The notes beneath the pieces were generated by a model. The model worked only from the letters and a program-made list of their open reading frames with translations. It made no database searches and was not told the DNA's origin. The position numbers and the translations under genes are program-made. From CAUZFZ01 sp964431285 (GTDB lineage: Bacteria > Planctomycetota > Planctomycetia > Planctomycetales > Planctomycetaceae), in contig CAYSJO010000520.1 in assembly GCA_964431285.1 (NCBI GenBank), forward strand, positions 1-15,811: 15,811 bases of DNA, written 5' to 3'. How positions within the stretch are numbered: the stretch's first letter is position 1; each line of letters opens with the position of its first letter. Shown here one piece after another: positions 6,869 to 15,586 of this stretch.

Positions 6869-6937
6869 GATCCACTGCTCGAGGTCGGACATTCAAGCCA
6901 GCCGGACGGTCGACGCGAGCCGGTACCGTTCGACAGT

Positions 6938-8176
6938 GTGTCGACGCAGCCGCTCCGAGCCAGCGATTCGACGATCCATCTGGCTGGCTGGCGGCTCGGG
7001 AACGGAGTCCGTCTGATTCCGGCGCAGGTAGCTGGTGGAGCAGCGGACATGCCGGATGGTGTCGATGGCTGGATCCCAGTGCCGGTGACCGCTCGCGATG
7101 TGAAACCGTTTGAGCGACTGAAGGTCGAAGACTTCGTCGATCCCTCCACGGGCCGGCTGCGCGTCTTCTACTTCCCTCCGGACAAAGTCGGCGAGGCATG
7201 GGTCACCGATCTGGCCGATGTGCTCGACCGTGTGATCTCCAAACCACTGGATTCGGGTCGAGTGGTCAATCGATCGGTGCTGCTGCCGGAAGGAACTCGT
7301 CCAGGAGTGTCGGCCGGAATCCCACCGGGCTGGACGGCGATTCAACTGACAAGTCTGCAGGTTCGCGGCCTGGCGATTGCGAATGAGCTCGACCACATCG
7401 AGCTGGTCGCGGCCCGCCCGATTCGGGCTGAGCATGCTCAGGCCAAAGCCGAATGGCCGGCGGCGCGAAGCGATGCGGTGTTCACCGTCCCCGATTCGGT
7501 CGACGTGTTTACCCAGGCGGATGTCCGCGTGCTGGCGACGGATGCCATCGTGCTGACGCGTGCTATCGAGGAGATTGAACTGACCGTTGTTGACGAAGAA
7601 GAAACGGCTTTGGATGAAGCGGAAGTGGGTGATTCAGTCAGTCGTAAGAGCATCGTGCGCAAGAAGACGCCGCGATACGTGACTCGCTCGGCCGTGGTGT
7701 GCTCTGTGGCTGTGCCGGCTGAGGTCGTCACGGCGCTCACGGAAGCATTGGCCATTCAGTCAATCCTCTCCGAGGAAGGCACCGGCGGAGCAAATGCCAA
7801 CGGTGCGAACGCCGAAACGAATGCAGACTCCGACGGCCGGTCCAATGACGAAGCAGATTCCGGCCTGCGAATCGACAACGAAATCGCGATCTTCGCTGTG
7901 GCTCGCTCATCCAATCCCGATGCCGCCGCTGAAACGGATCAGGTACCGGACCGGAATGTCGTGCAGGAGTGGTTGCGTGAATGGAGCAGCCGATTTGTCG
8001 AGCATCAGACAGCGGAGCGGTCTGCCCCGCCTGCAACCACGCGAGTGCAGCGCATTCGAGGAGCATCGGTCGAGGACCGGTATCGCGCATCCGGGCGTGA
8101 TGTCAGCTCACAGGAGGCAGCCGGTCGGCAGAGAGATCGCGTCACGGAGGAAGTACTGAGGAGCGAGGCGCCGTGA
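6938..8176 (+). CDS. cpaB: CpaB/RcpC-like SAF-domain protein, second module, no export signal
   Basis: A paralogue of the module just upstream: PVTARDVKPFERLKVEDFVDPSTG and LLPEGTRPGVSAGIPPGW line up with its LAREVQTYSKVTREDLVNPQTG and FFPKGTRPGITAGAPPGS. The 412-residue reading has an SAF core at about 46-118, a C-terminal half ending in VCSVAVPAEVVTALTEALA (254-272), an Asn/Ala/Asp-rich linker (283-310), the strand EIAIFAVARSSNPD (315-328), and a charged tail. No signal peptide or membrane anchor is present, which is odd for a periplasmic CpaB. The frame is shared with the first module. Starts are weak: GTG 6938 has no clear ribosome site, while ATG 7049 has GGAG eight bases before it. It may be the second half of a fused, two-module CpaB. 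Confidence 0.75.
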   Translation: MSTQPLRASDSTIHLAGWRLGNGVRLIPAQVAGGAADMPDGVDGWIPVPVTARDVKPFERLKVEDFVDPSTGRLRVFYFPPDKVGEAWVTDLADVLDRVISKPLDSGRVVNRSVLLPEGTRPGVSAGIPPGWTAIQLTSLQVRGLAIANELDHIELVAARPIRAEHAQAKAEWPAARSDAVFTVPDSVDVFTQADVRVLATDAIVLTRAIEEIELTVVDEEETALDEAEVGDSVSRKSIVRKKTPRYVTRSAVVCSVAVPAEVVTALTEALAIQSILSEEGTGGANANGANAETNADSDGRSNDEADSGLRIDNEIAIFAVARSSNPDAAAETDQVPDRNVVQEWLREWSSRFVEHQTAERSAPPATTRVQRIRGASVEDRYRASGRDVSSQEAAGRQRDRVTEEVLRSEAP

Positions 8177-8189
8177 TGCAGGCTGAAGA

Positions 8190-8240
8190 GTAGCTACGCT
8201 CACCAGAGCGTGGGCTCCGCCGTCTGGCAACGGCAGCTAC
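8190..8240 (+). repeat. Cloverleaf-like palindromic intergenic element (REP-like)
   Basis: An outer stem GTAGCT (8190-8195) / AGCTAC (8235-8240) encloses two hairpins: ACGCTC-ACCA-GAGCGT (8196-8211) and GCCGT-CTGGCA-ACGGC (8219-8234). It occupies the gap between cpaB and cpaE. The two-hairpin form inside an outer stem recalls REP/BIME elements. It is too small for a tRNA and lacks an anticodon arm. Confidence 0.6.
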
Positions 8241-8280
8241 GTATTCGAAACGGGGAGAACTCAACATCGGCCAGACGCAT

Positions 8281-9569
8281 TTGCTGGTGATCAGCGGGGA
8301 CGAGGCGCTGAAAGACGAAGTGCTGGGCGCTCTGGAGGGGCTGCCGGGATCGGGTGTTGTGGTCCACGCTGCGGACTCACTGGCTCGGGCCGTCGAGATT
8401 GCGCGCAGTCGGCAGCCGCATATCAGTCTGCTCGAAATGACTCCGGACATGGCCGAACTGAAGGCTGTCGGCGCCGAGGTCCGTGCGGTGTGTCCCGAGA
8501 CATCAGTCGTTGCCGCATGGCAGCCGGATGCGTTTCCGCGTGATGTCTGGGAAAAGACATCACAGGGCGCGATCTTTGTAGACGGCATCCGGGCCGGGAT
8601 CACCGACTTCCTGCGCCGACCGCTGTCGACGGGCGACCTGCGGCAACTGCTGGTGCGGCTGGAAACGACGCCGGCAAACTCGACAGCTCCCGCGCGGCGA
8701 GGAACGACGCTGGCGTTCGTGAGTAACAAAGGCGGCGTCGGTAAGTCGACGCTGTCGGTCAATGTGTCCACGCGGCTGGCTCAGCGCCATCCTGAAGACG
8801 TGCTGTTGATCGACACGTCGCTGCAGATGGGCCTCTGCAAAACGATGCTCAATCTGCAACCGGAGACTTCGATTCTGGATGCGGTTCGCGAGCCCGACCG
8901 GCTCGACACATCGCTGCTGCGGCGATTGACGGTGAAGCATTCCAGCGGGCTCGATCTGCTCGCCGCGCCGCCCGATCCGATCTATGCGGCGGAGATCGAT
9001 GACGAAATGATCGCCCGCGTGCTGTCGATGGCCCGGCGCACATATCAGTACGTGGTGATCGACACGTTCCCTCTGTTCGATCGCATTGTGATGGCTGTCC
9101 TCGATTTCGCCGATCGGGCTTACGTCGTGCTGGACAACGTCGTGCCAACGGTCATCAGTGCTCAGCGTCTGCTCGAACTGATGGACGCGATTGATTATCC
9201 CGAAGAGCGGCGCTCCGTGGTGGTCAACCGATTTGCAAAAGTTGCAGGAAATCCGAGTCTGGCCGACATCGAACGGCAGTTGAAGCACTCGGTCGATCAT
9301 GTGCTGCCGTTCGACAACCGGGCGCTGATTGCGGCCAATCTCGGCGAGCCGTTCGCGTTGAGCCCCCGTGCGTGGTCAAAGCTGGAACGCGGGCTGAGTG
9401 ACCTGGTCGATGATGCCGAACAGTCCGCGGCTCAGTCTTCATTCCGTGCAGAGGCTCTGGCCTCGGAAAGCACGCCCCCACGCAACGGCGACGGAGCAAG
9501 TTCGGGCTTGTCAGGCAGCTCGCTTAGCGGTGCGGTGAATGGAGCGTCCCGCCTGGCGGAGGATGCTCA

Positions 9570-9573
<4 letters not shown>
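8281..9573 (+). CDS. cpaE: CpaE/TadZ-type MinD-like ATPase of the Tad pilus
   Basis: A cytoplasmic localisation ATPase of about 430 residues. The first 130 residues form an atypical receiver-like domain (LVISGDEALKDEVLGALEG and GITDFLRRPLSTGDLRQLL) without an obvious phospho-Asp pocket. Then comes a ParA/MinD domain with the deviant Walker A KGGVGKS (150-156), VLLIDTSLQMGL (174-185) and YVVIDTFPLFD. The last 45 residues are Ser/Ala-rich and disordered. TTG 8281 is the first usual start codon, but it has no ribosome site at proper spacing. GGGGAG (8252-8257) stands eight bases before an in-frame ATC at 8266, which would add IGQTH and give a natural N-terminus. The stop overlaps cpaF in an ATGA. 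Confidence 0.9.
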
Positions 9574-10991
<1,418 letters not shown>

Positions 10992-11016
10992 TGCTCGGTA
11001 AGAGCCGATTGTCAGG

Positions 11017-11058
11017 GTAGCTGAAGTCGTGAGACTTCAGATGTCGGCAGTCTCACGA
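11017..11058 (+). repeat. Palindromic intergenic element with two competing hairpins
   Basis: CTGAAGTC-GTGA-GACTTCAG (11021-11040) is a perfect 8-bp hairpin, preceded by GTAG so that it reads GTAGCTGAAG. Its core TCGTGAGAC (11027-11035) is also perfectly complementary to GTCTCACGA (11050-11058), so an alternative 9-bp stem excludes the first. It fills most of the cpaF-tadB gap and shares the GTAGCT opening with the element at 8190. There is no T-run, so it is not a standard terminator. Confidence 0.55.
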
Positions 11059-11081
11059 ATCCAGCCACAGAGGCAGCCGTT

Positions 11082-11957
11082 TTGAATCCCGTGTTGGCAA
11101 CAGTTCTGGTGATGGCCGGCGGCTTTGTCGCCGTGTGGTGGCTGCTGCGACGAGCGTACATCGACCGCGTGGTCGGCGAACGGCTTGCTGATGCCGACGA
11201 ATACGATAGCGAGGAAGCGGATCAGCCGGACGATCATCCGCGACGACCATTCAGACATCCGCTGCAGCGCCACTACTGGGTGGCTCCCTTATTTGGCGTC
11301 TTCTGCTGTCTCCTGCTTGCCCTGGTGGCAAACGTTCCGTGGGTTCTATCGATCGCACTGGGGTCGCTTGCGGGGATGTTGGGCTGGCAGCTTGAAGCAG
11401 TACTCGCAGCCCGACGCGTTCGTCTTCTGGAACAGCAACTGGCAAACGCGCTCGACATGATGATCGCAGCGGTCAAGTCCGGAGCGAGTTTATTGGCCGC
11501 GATCGGCTCGGCTCAGCAGCAGGCCGACCAGCCGTTGCGTGCTGAGTTCGATTTTCTCGCCGGGCGTGTCCGCCTGGGCGACGAACCCTCCGATGCTCTC
11601 AGCGACCTTGCGGAACGCGTGCCGCTGGAGTCCTTCGAACTGTTTACACAGGCGATGGCGGTGAACTGGTCCGTCGGCGGTCAACTCTCCGCGACACTCG
11701 CCAGCATCGCCCGCACGGTTCGTGACCGAATCGAACTCACGCGACGCATGCATTCCATGACGATGCAGTCACGACTGTCGATCATCAGCGTGATGGCCGT
11801 GACGTACTTCCTCGGAGCGCTGATGTGGAGAAATGACCCGGAACGTATGGGCGGCTTCCTGACATCGCTGATCGGTCAATGGGCCGTCGCCGTCGCAGTT
11901 GTGCTGCAGGGATTCGGCGTTCTCTGGATTTCACTCATCAGCCGGCCGCGGTTCTGA
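11082..11957 (+). CDS. tadB: TadB inner-membrane platform protein (T2SSF domain)
   Basis: One of the two platform proteins that couple CpaF to pilin polymerisation. The 291 residues comprise an N-terminal helix (VLATVLVMAGGFVAVWWLL), an acidic linker (37-52), a hydrophobic pair at about 66-102, and the cytoplasmic T2SSF domain (about 122-228). That domain has ALDMMIAAVKSGASLLAAI and WSVGGQLSATLASIARTVRDR. Two C-terminal membrane segments follow (LSIISVMAVTYFLGALMW and WAVAVAVVLQGFGVLWI). The start is TTG, supported by AGAGG eight bases upstream. The next gene follows after 40 bases. Confidence 0.9.
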   Translation: MNPVLATVLVMAGGFVAVWWLLRRAYIDRVVGERLADADEYDSEEADQPDDHPRRPFRHPLQRHYWVAPLFGVFCCLLLALVANVPWVLSIALGSLAGMLGWQLEAVLAARRVRLLEQQLANALDMMIAAVKSGASLLAAIGSAQQQADQPLRAEFDFLAGRVRLGDEPSDALSDLAERVPLESFELFTQAMAVNWSVGGQLSATLASIARTVRDRIELTRRMHSMTMQSRLSIISVMAVTYFLGALMWRNDPERMGGFLTSLIGQWAVAVAVVLQGFGVLWISLISRPRF

Positions 11958-11997
11958 CGGCGCCAGCCTATTTCGAGATCAAAGGAAACAACCGACT

Positions 11998-12936
11998 GTG
12001 AATGACCTGCTGTGGTTCCTGGCGATTCTGTGGCTGCTGACCGTGCTCGGCATGGCCTGGCTGTTGCAGCAACTGCGCATCCGGCAGCAGGTCGTATCCC
12101 GACTGCGCGACGCCGAGGCATCCAGCGAATTCCTGGAAGCGGACCGTCAACAGCACGATTCCTTCGAGCAACGTGGGCGAATCTCGTTGTGGCTGTATCG
12201 CGCCGGCTTTCGTTCGTCCCGAGCGCTGCCGACCTTTCTGGCGCTCACCACGACCGGAATGTTTGCCGGCGGAGTGCTCATCTGGCTGATCCTGCTCTCG
12301 CCAATCGTGGAGCAGATGGAGTTCCTGCTGAGGTCGATCCCCGGCAATATCGGTGAAGTTTTCCTGCCGTTTGTCTGGGGAAGTCCGTGGTTTGGTGGAA
12401 TCCTGCTGGCATCGATTCCCGCCCTCTATGTCCGGGCTGTCCGGCGGAAGCGCGTGCGGCTGACCGAGCAGGACATTCCCATCACGCTCGACCTGTTGTC
12501 GACCCTGGCTGAGGCCGGACTGGCTTTCGACGCGGCACTCGACCGCATTCTTGATGCTCGGCAGCCGGGACGTCCGCTGACCGACGACATGCGACTGTTT
12601 CAACTCGATTTGATGGCCGGACGCGTACGGCTCGATGCACTAAGACGACTGCGAGAACGTGTTGACGTTCCGTGGTTTTCGATCTTCGTCTCGGCCGTGA
12701 TGCACGCCGAACAGGCTGGTTCCGGTCTGGCATCCACCTTACGAGTGCAGGCCGAAGACCTCCGAACACGACGCCGTGAACGAGCACTCGCACAGGTCAT
12801 GGCAGTCCCCGTGAAACTGCTGCTGCCTCTGATTGTGTGCTACCTGCCCGGGATCATGATCGCGGTGCTCGGCCCGATCGTGTTCCAGGTGGTTCAGATG
12901 CTCGACCAGTTCCTGCGTCAGTCACTGGGACAATAA
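11998..12936 (+). CDS. tadC: TadC inner-membrane platform protein (T2SSF domain)
   Basis: The partner of TadB in the assembly platform, 312 residues. An N-terminal membrane helix (LLWFLAILWLLTVLGMAWLL) and a second hydrophobic region (FLALTTTGMFAGGVLIWLILL) precede the T2SSF domain. That domain has ITLDLLSTLAEAGLAFDAALDRIL, then VPWFSIFVSAVMHAEQAGSGLASTLRVQAEDLRTRRRERA, the usual TadC helix-turn. The protein ends in PVKLLLPLIVCYLPGIMIAVLGPIV. I chose GTG 11998 because the chain then begins at the membrane helix, with AAGGA about 11 bases upstream. The frame is open back to 11899, but that stretch overlaps tadB and has no family similarity. The stop overlaps the next gene's ATG (TAATG). Confidence 0.9.
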   Translation: MNDLLWFLAILWLLTVLGMAWLLQQLRIRQQVVSRLRDAEASSEFLEADRQQHDSFEQRGRISLWLYRAGFRSSRALPTFLALTTTGMFAGGVLIWLILLSPIVEQMEFLLRSIPGNIGEVFLPFVWGSPWFGGILLASIPALYVRAVRRKRVRLTEQDIPITLDLLSTLAEAGLAFDAALDRILDARQPGRPLTDDMRLFQLDLMAGRVRLDALRRLRERVDVPWFSIFVSAVMHAEQAGSGLASTLRVQAEDLRTRRRERALAQVMAVPVKLLLPLIVCYLPGIMIAVLGPIVFQVVQMLDQFLRQSLGQ

Positions 12937-13397
12937 TGACGCCACCTGCCGGACAGCCGGACACGTTCGACGACGGCGACGCGCAGCACGCGGCCGGCCA
13001 AAGAAAATATTCTGGCGCAGCGCTCATGTCAGACTCCGGCGTGTCCGTTGCCAGTGAGGTCGAAATCGCAGCCACATGGTGGCGGCGGTTCAAGGGCCTG
13101 CAATTTCGAAAGCCGTTGCCGGACGGCCACGCCATTCTGCTGCGTCCGTGTTCGAGCATCCACACGTTCTGGATGCGATTCGCTATCGACGTCGTGTTTG
13201 TCGATGAATCCGGTCGCATGGTTCAAATTGAGCGAAATGTCGGCCCATGGCGTACCGTCATTGCAAAGATCCGCAGTGCCGCTGTCCTCGAAATGACCTC
13301 CGGGTCGCTGCCCGCAAAACTCACGGTCGGTGACATTCTGACGTGGAAGAGTGGGGAGCATCACTGGCCACTTCTGGAATCGCCGCCCACGAAATGA
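12936..13397 (+). CDS. DUF192 family protein
   Basis: The protein has 153 residues and unknown biochemical function. After about 40 variable residues comes the DUF192 core: EIAATWWRRFKGLQFRKPL (the family's xRxxGLMxR region), LRPCSSIHTFWMRFAIDVVFVDESGRM (normally F-M-x-N/F-x-I-P-L-D-V-x-F), AAVLEMTSGS and LTVGDIL. Its ATG overlaps the tadC stop by one base (TAATG), so it is expressed with the Tad genes. An ATG at 13026 is an alternative that would drop the variable region. DUF192 proteins are small beta-barrel domains, often with an export signal. None is visible here, so this copy is probably cytoplasmic. Confidence 0.85.
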   Translation: MTPPAGQPDTFDDGDAQHAAGQRKYSGAALMSDSGVSVASEVEIAATWWRRFKGLQFRKPLPDGHAILLRPCSSIHTFWMRFAIDVVFVDESGRMVQIERNVGPWRTVIAKIRSAAVLEMTSGSLPAKLTVGDILTWKSGEHHWPLLESPPTK

Positions 13398-13580
13398 ACT
13401 GCTGCTCGCTCCTGCTCCCACCGCTGGGCCCTGAGACTTCCCTGATTGCGGCATATGCTTGTTGGTGCCATAAGGTAACGAAACACTCCTGCAATGTACT
13501 TGCGTTTGGATCCGAGCCGTCTGAGAATGGTTCTAAAGTCAGAGTAAGTGAGACTGCCCAATTCTCAAGGGCCGTGGCTT

Positions 13581-15062
13581 ATGTTGATCGCGATCGAGTC
13601 CGATGAGGCATGGCACAGACGCCTGCGGAACGTAATCGTGCAGTCCGCGGCGCTGATTGCCGTAGGGATAATGTCAATTCCTGCCGTTGGACAGGAATAC
13701 TCGGCTGCGGAATTAGATGAGACTCTGGGTGTAGAGAAACAGTCTCAGCCGATTGCCAGTGCAGAGTCGCGACTCGAAACACAGTTCATTTCTGAGGTCC
13801 ACGACCTCACTGATGCTCAGGCGAGCAACCTGCGGAAGCTGGAAGCTGTCACGTATCTGTGGTTCCTCATGCTGGGCACGTCGGCCGGCAGTTTTCTCAA
13901 TGTAGTCATCTACCGGTTACCCGCCGGACGTCCTCTGATTGGACGCTCGATGTGTCCCGGATGCGGTGAACTCATCCAGTGGCGAGACAATATTCCAATC
14001 CTGGGCTGGCTGAGGCTTCTGGGACGTTGTCGGGCCTGCAAAGTTCGCATTCCTGTCAGGTATCCGGCAGTCGAAGCACTGATCGGCGGGTGGTTCGTGG
14101 TGTTGCTGGCCATCGGGTTGCTGTCCGGTGGCGAGAATCTTCCCGTGCGAAAGCCGAACACGTACGACGGAGTCGTCTGGATTATCTGGTACACCAAGTG
14201 GGACCTGGTTGGCATTTACCTGTTCCACTGTTTCTTGGCCTGCGTGGTGATCGCGGCTGCCCTGATTCAGTGGGACGGGCATCCGTTACCGAAACGGTTG
14301 ACGTGGTTTGCGCTCGAGAAGGGTGTCATCGCTCCGGTGTTCTGGAAACATCTGCATCCCGTCAGTTTTCACGAACCCCGACTGGATTGGCTGTCAGAGG
14401 ACTGGCGGTGGCAGGTCGCGTTCAAGGACCCGTTCAGCGGCTGGACTCAGTACTTTGGAGTCGGACTGGATGGACTGCTTGATTCAGTGGCCGGTCTGAC
14501 TGCAGGACTGTTAACCGGGTGGCTGATTGCTCGCTTTCTCGGTCGGGGTGCGTTCCCTGAATCAATCCTGCATGGCGCCAATGCAGTCCAGAATGCGCAC
14601 GTCCAGGACGCAGGGCGCGAGCATGCTCGCAGCTTCTGCATGTTGTTCGGCGTAGTCGTTATGTTTCTGGGGTGGCAGTCTGCTGCTTCGCTGGCGATCG
14701 GCGTCAGTGGTATCACTGTCATCCTGAGCGCGGTCGCTGGAATGACTGGTGACTCGCGATGGCGCCGTCAAATGACGTGTACCGCGATTGCAGTCGCTGC
14801 GCTGCTTCAGATTGTTCTGTGGCGAACGCTCAGCACCGTTGACGCTTGGCCGGATCACGCCGGCTGGCCGATCATTGCGAACAGCAGTCGGTGGCCACTT
14901 TCGTCATGTGAGCCCTTTGCTTCGCTCGCTCTGGCAATTGCCGCAGGTTGTCTGATTGCAAGAACTCATTCTCTGTTTGCTGGTGACGAAGCCCAAAGTT
15001 CCCAGGGACGTTCAGACGAGTCCCATTCAGGCACTGAAACTCTCGGTACGCATTCCGAGTGA
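13581..15062 (+). CDS. PilD-like prepilin peptidase/N-methyltransferase homologue lacking a visible GxGD motif
   Basis: A membrane protein of about 493 residues. The N-terminus looks like a signal peptide (RRLRNVIVQSAALIAVGIMS, then AVGQE), followed by about 50 polar residues. The PF06750-type domain is clear: AGSFLNVVIYRLPAGRPL, two CxxC pairs (CPGC and CRAC) and DNIPILGWLRLLGRC, ending IPVRYPAVEALIGG. The A24 half is odd. AALIQWDGHPLPKR may hold the first catalytic Asp, but no GxGD-K/H motif follows; FLGWQSAASLAIG aligns to the helix after it. It may be a methylase or accessory to CpaA rather than a peptidase. ATG 13581 has AAGGG nine bases upstream. GTG 13548 is in frame but lacks a ribosome site. 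The 183-bp gap before it holds no convincing promoter or terminator. Confidence 0.82.
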   Translation: MLIAIESDEAWHRRLRNVIVQSAALIAVGIMSIPAVGQEYSAAELDETLGVEKQSQPIASAESRLETQFISEVHDLTDAQASNLRKLEAVTYLWFLMLGTSAGSFLNVVIYRLPAGRPLIGRSMCPGCGELIQWRDNIPILGWLRLLGRCRACKVRIPVRYPAVEALIGGWFVVLLAIGLLSGGENLPVRKPNTYDGVVWIIWYTKWDLVGIYLFHCFLACVVIAAALIQWDGHPLPKRLTWFALEKGVIAPVFWKHLHPVSFHEPRLDWLSEDWRWQVAFKDPFSGWTQYFGVGLDGLLDSVAGLTAGLLTGWLIARFLGRGAFPESILHGANAVQNAHVQDAGREHARSFCMLFGVVVMFLGWQSAASLAIGVSGITVILSAVAGMTGDSRWRRQMTCTAIAVAALLQIVLWRTLSTVDAWPDHAGWPIIANSSRWPLSSCEPFASLALAIAAGCLIARTHSLFAGDEAQSSQGRSDESHSGTETLGTHSE

Positions 15063-15161
15063 CCAGCAAACTCGCAATAGCGCCGGTTTGTTCCGCTCTT
15101 AGTCCGACGAATGCATTTCCGCCTCAGGTGCATTACTCATGCTGTAGATTGTGAGATACAC

Positions 15162-15189
15162 TTGCCAGTAACTTGCATATGTGTAGAGT
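15162..15189 (+). promoter_or_regulatory. Candidate promoter for the membrane protein-Fur pair
   Basis: TTGCCA (15162-15167), a 16-base spacer, and TAGAGT (15184-15189), each matching four of six consensus bases. The match ends 18 bases before the GTG at 15208. It lies in the 145-bp gap after the PilD-like gene, where I see no terminator. Confidence 0.3.
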
Positions 15190-15207
15190 CCGTGTCTGCA
15201 GGCGATA

Positions 15208-15582
15208 GTGGACCCACGGTTCTTCCGCATGGTTGATACGACGGTTCATATGGTGCCCGAAGAATACGCACGAATGCTGGCCGTCGTTCATTCCGGAGCG
15301 GCTGTTGTCTTGTCAGCCTTCCGGATTCCGTCCGATCCCTCGGCAGTCTGGATCGTTCTTCTGTTTCTGGCAGTGGCGGTGCGGAGTCTGGGACCGGTGG
15401 GGGCATCCTGGTGGAGGCCGCTTTTCACGACAGTCGTGGTGGCCGGACTCGTGATGACTGCGATCGTTCATCGTTCGCAAGGAGCCGAAGTTGCGTTGTC
15501 CGTTGCTGTTCTTGTTCTGCTTGGCATGAGGTTAACCAGCGAAGTGGTCGGACGTGGACGCGTTCAACGTCAGCAGGGATGA
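15208..15582 (+). CDS. Small membrane protein of unknown function
   Basis: I do not recognise the family. The 124 residues contain three or four hydrophobic segments: a short LAVVHSGAAVVLSAF, then WIVLLFLAVAVRSLG, PLFTTVVVAGLVMTAIV and EVALSVAVLVLLGMRL. A basic tail (GRGRVQRQQG) is probably cytoplasmic. The start is uncertain: GTG 15208 has AGG five bases upstream, while ATG 15229 and ATG 15250 are alternatives without a better site. It ends four bases before the Fur-family gene, so the two are probably co-transcribed and possibly share regulation. Confidence 0.6.
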   Translation: MDPRFFRMVDTTVHMVPEEYARMLAVVHSGAAVVLSAFRIPSDPSAVWIVLLFLAVAVRSLGPVGASWWRPLFTTVVVAGLVMTAIVHRSQGAEVALSVAVLVLLGMRLTSEVVGRGRVQRQQG

Positions 15583-15586
15583 GTCT

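Noticed and set aside
8190..8240. tRNA or small structured RNA gene
   Set aside because: At 51 bases it has two hairpins only, with no anticodon arm or T-loop and no CCA end.
8560..9300. Minus-strand open frame (246 codons) opposite cpaE
   Set aside because: His/Arg/Gln-rich shadow of a high-GC gene; cpaE motifs on the plus strand explain the region.
11899..11997. Longer tadC start at ATG 11899
   Set aside because: The added 33 residues overlap the tadB end, lack hydrophobic or family character, and a GTG at 11998 begins directly at the membrane helix.
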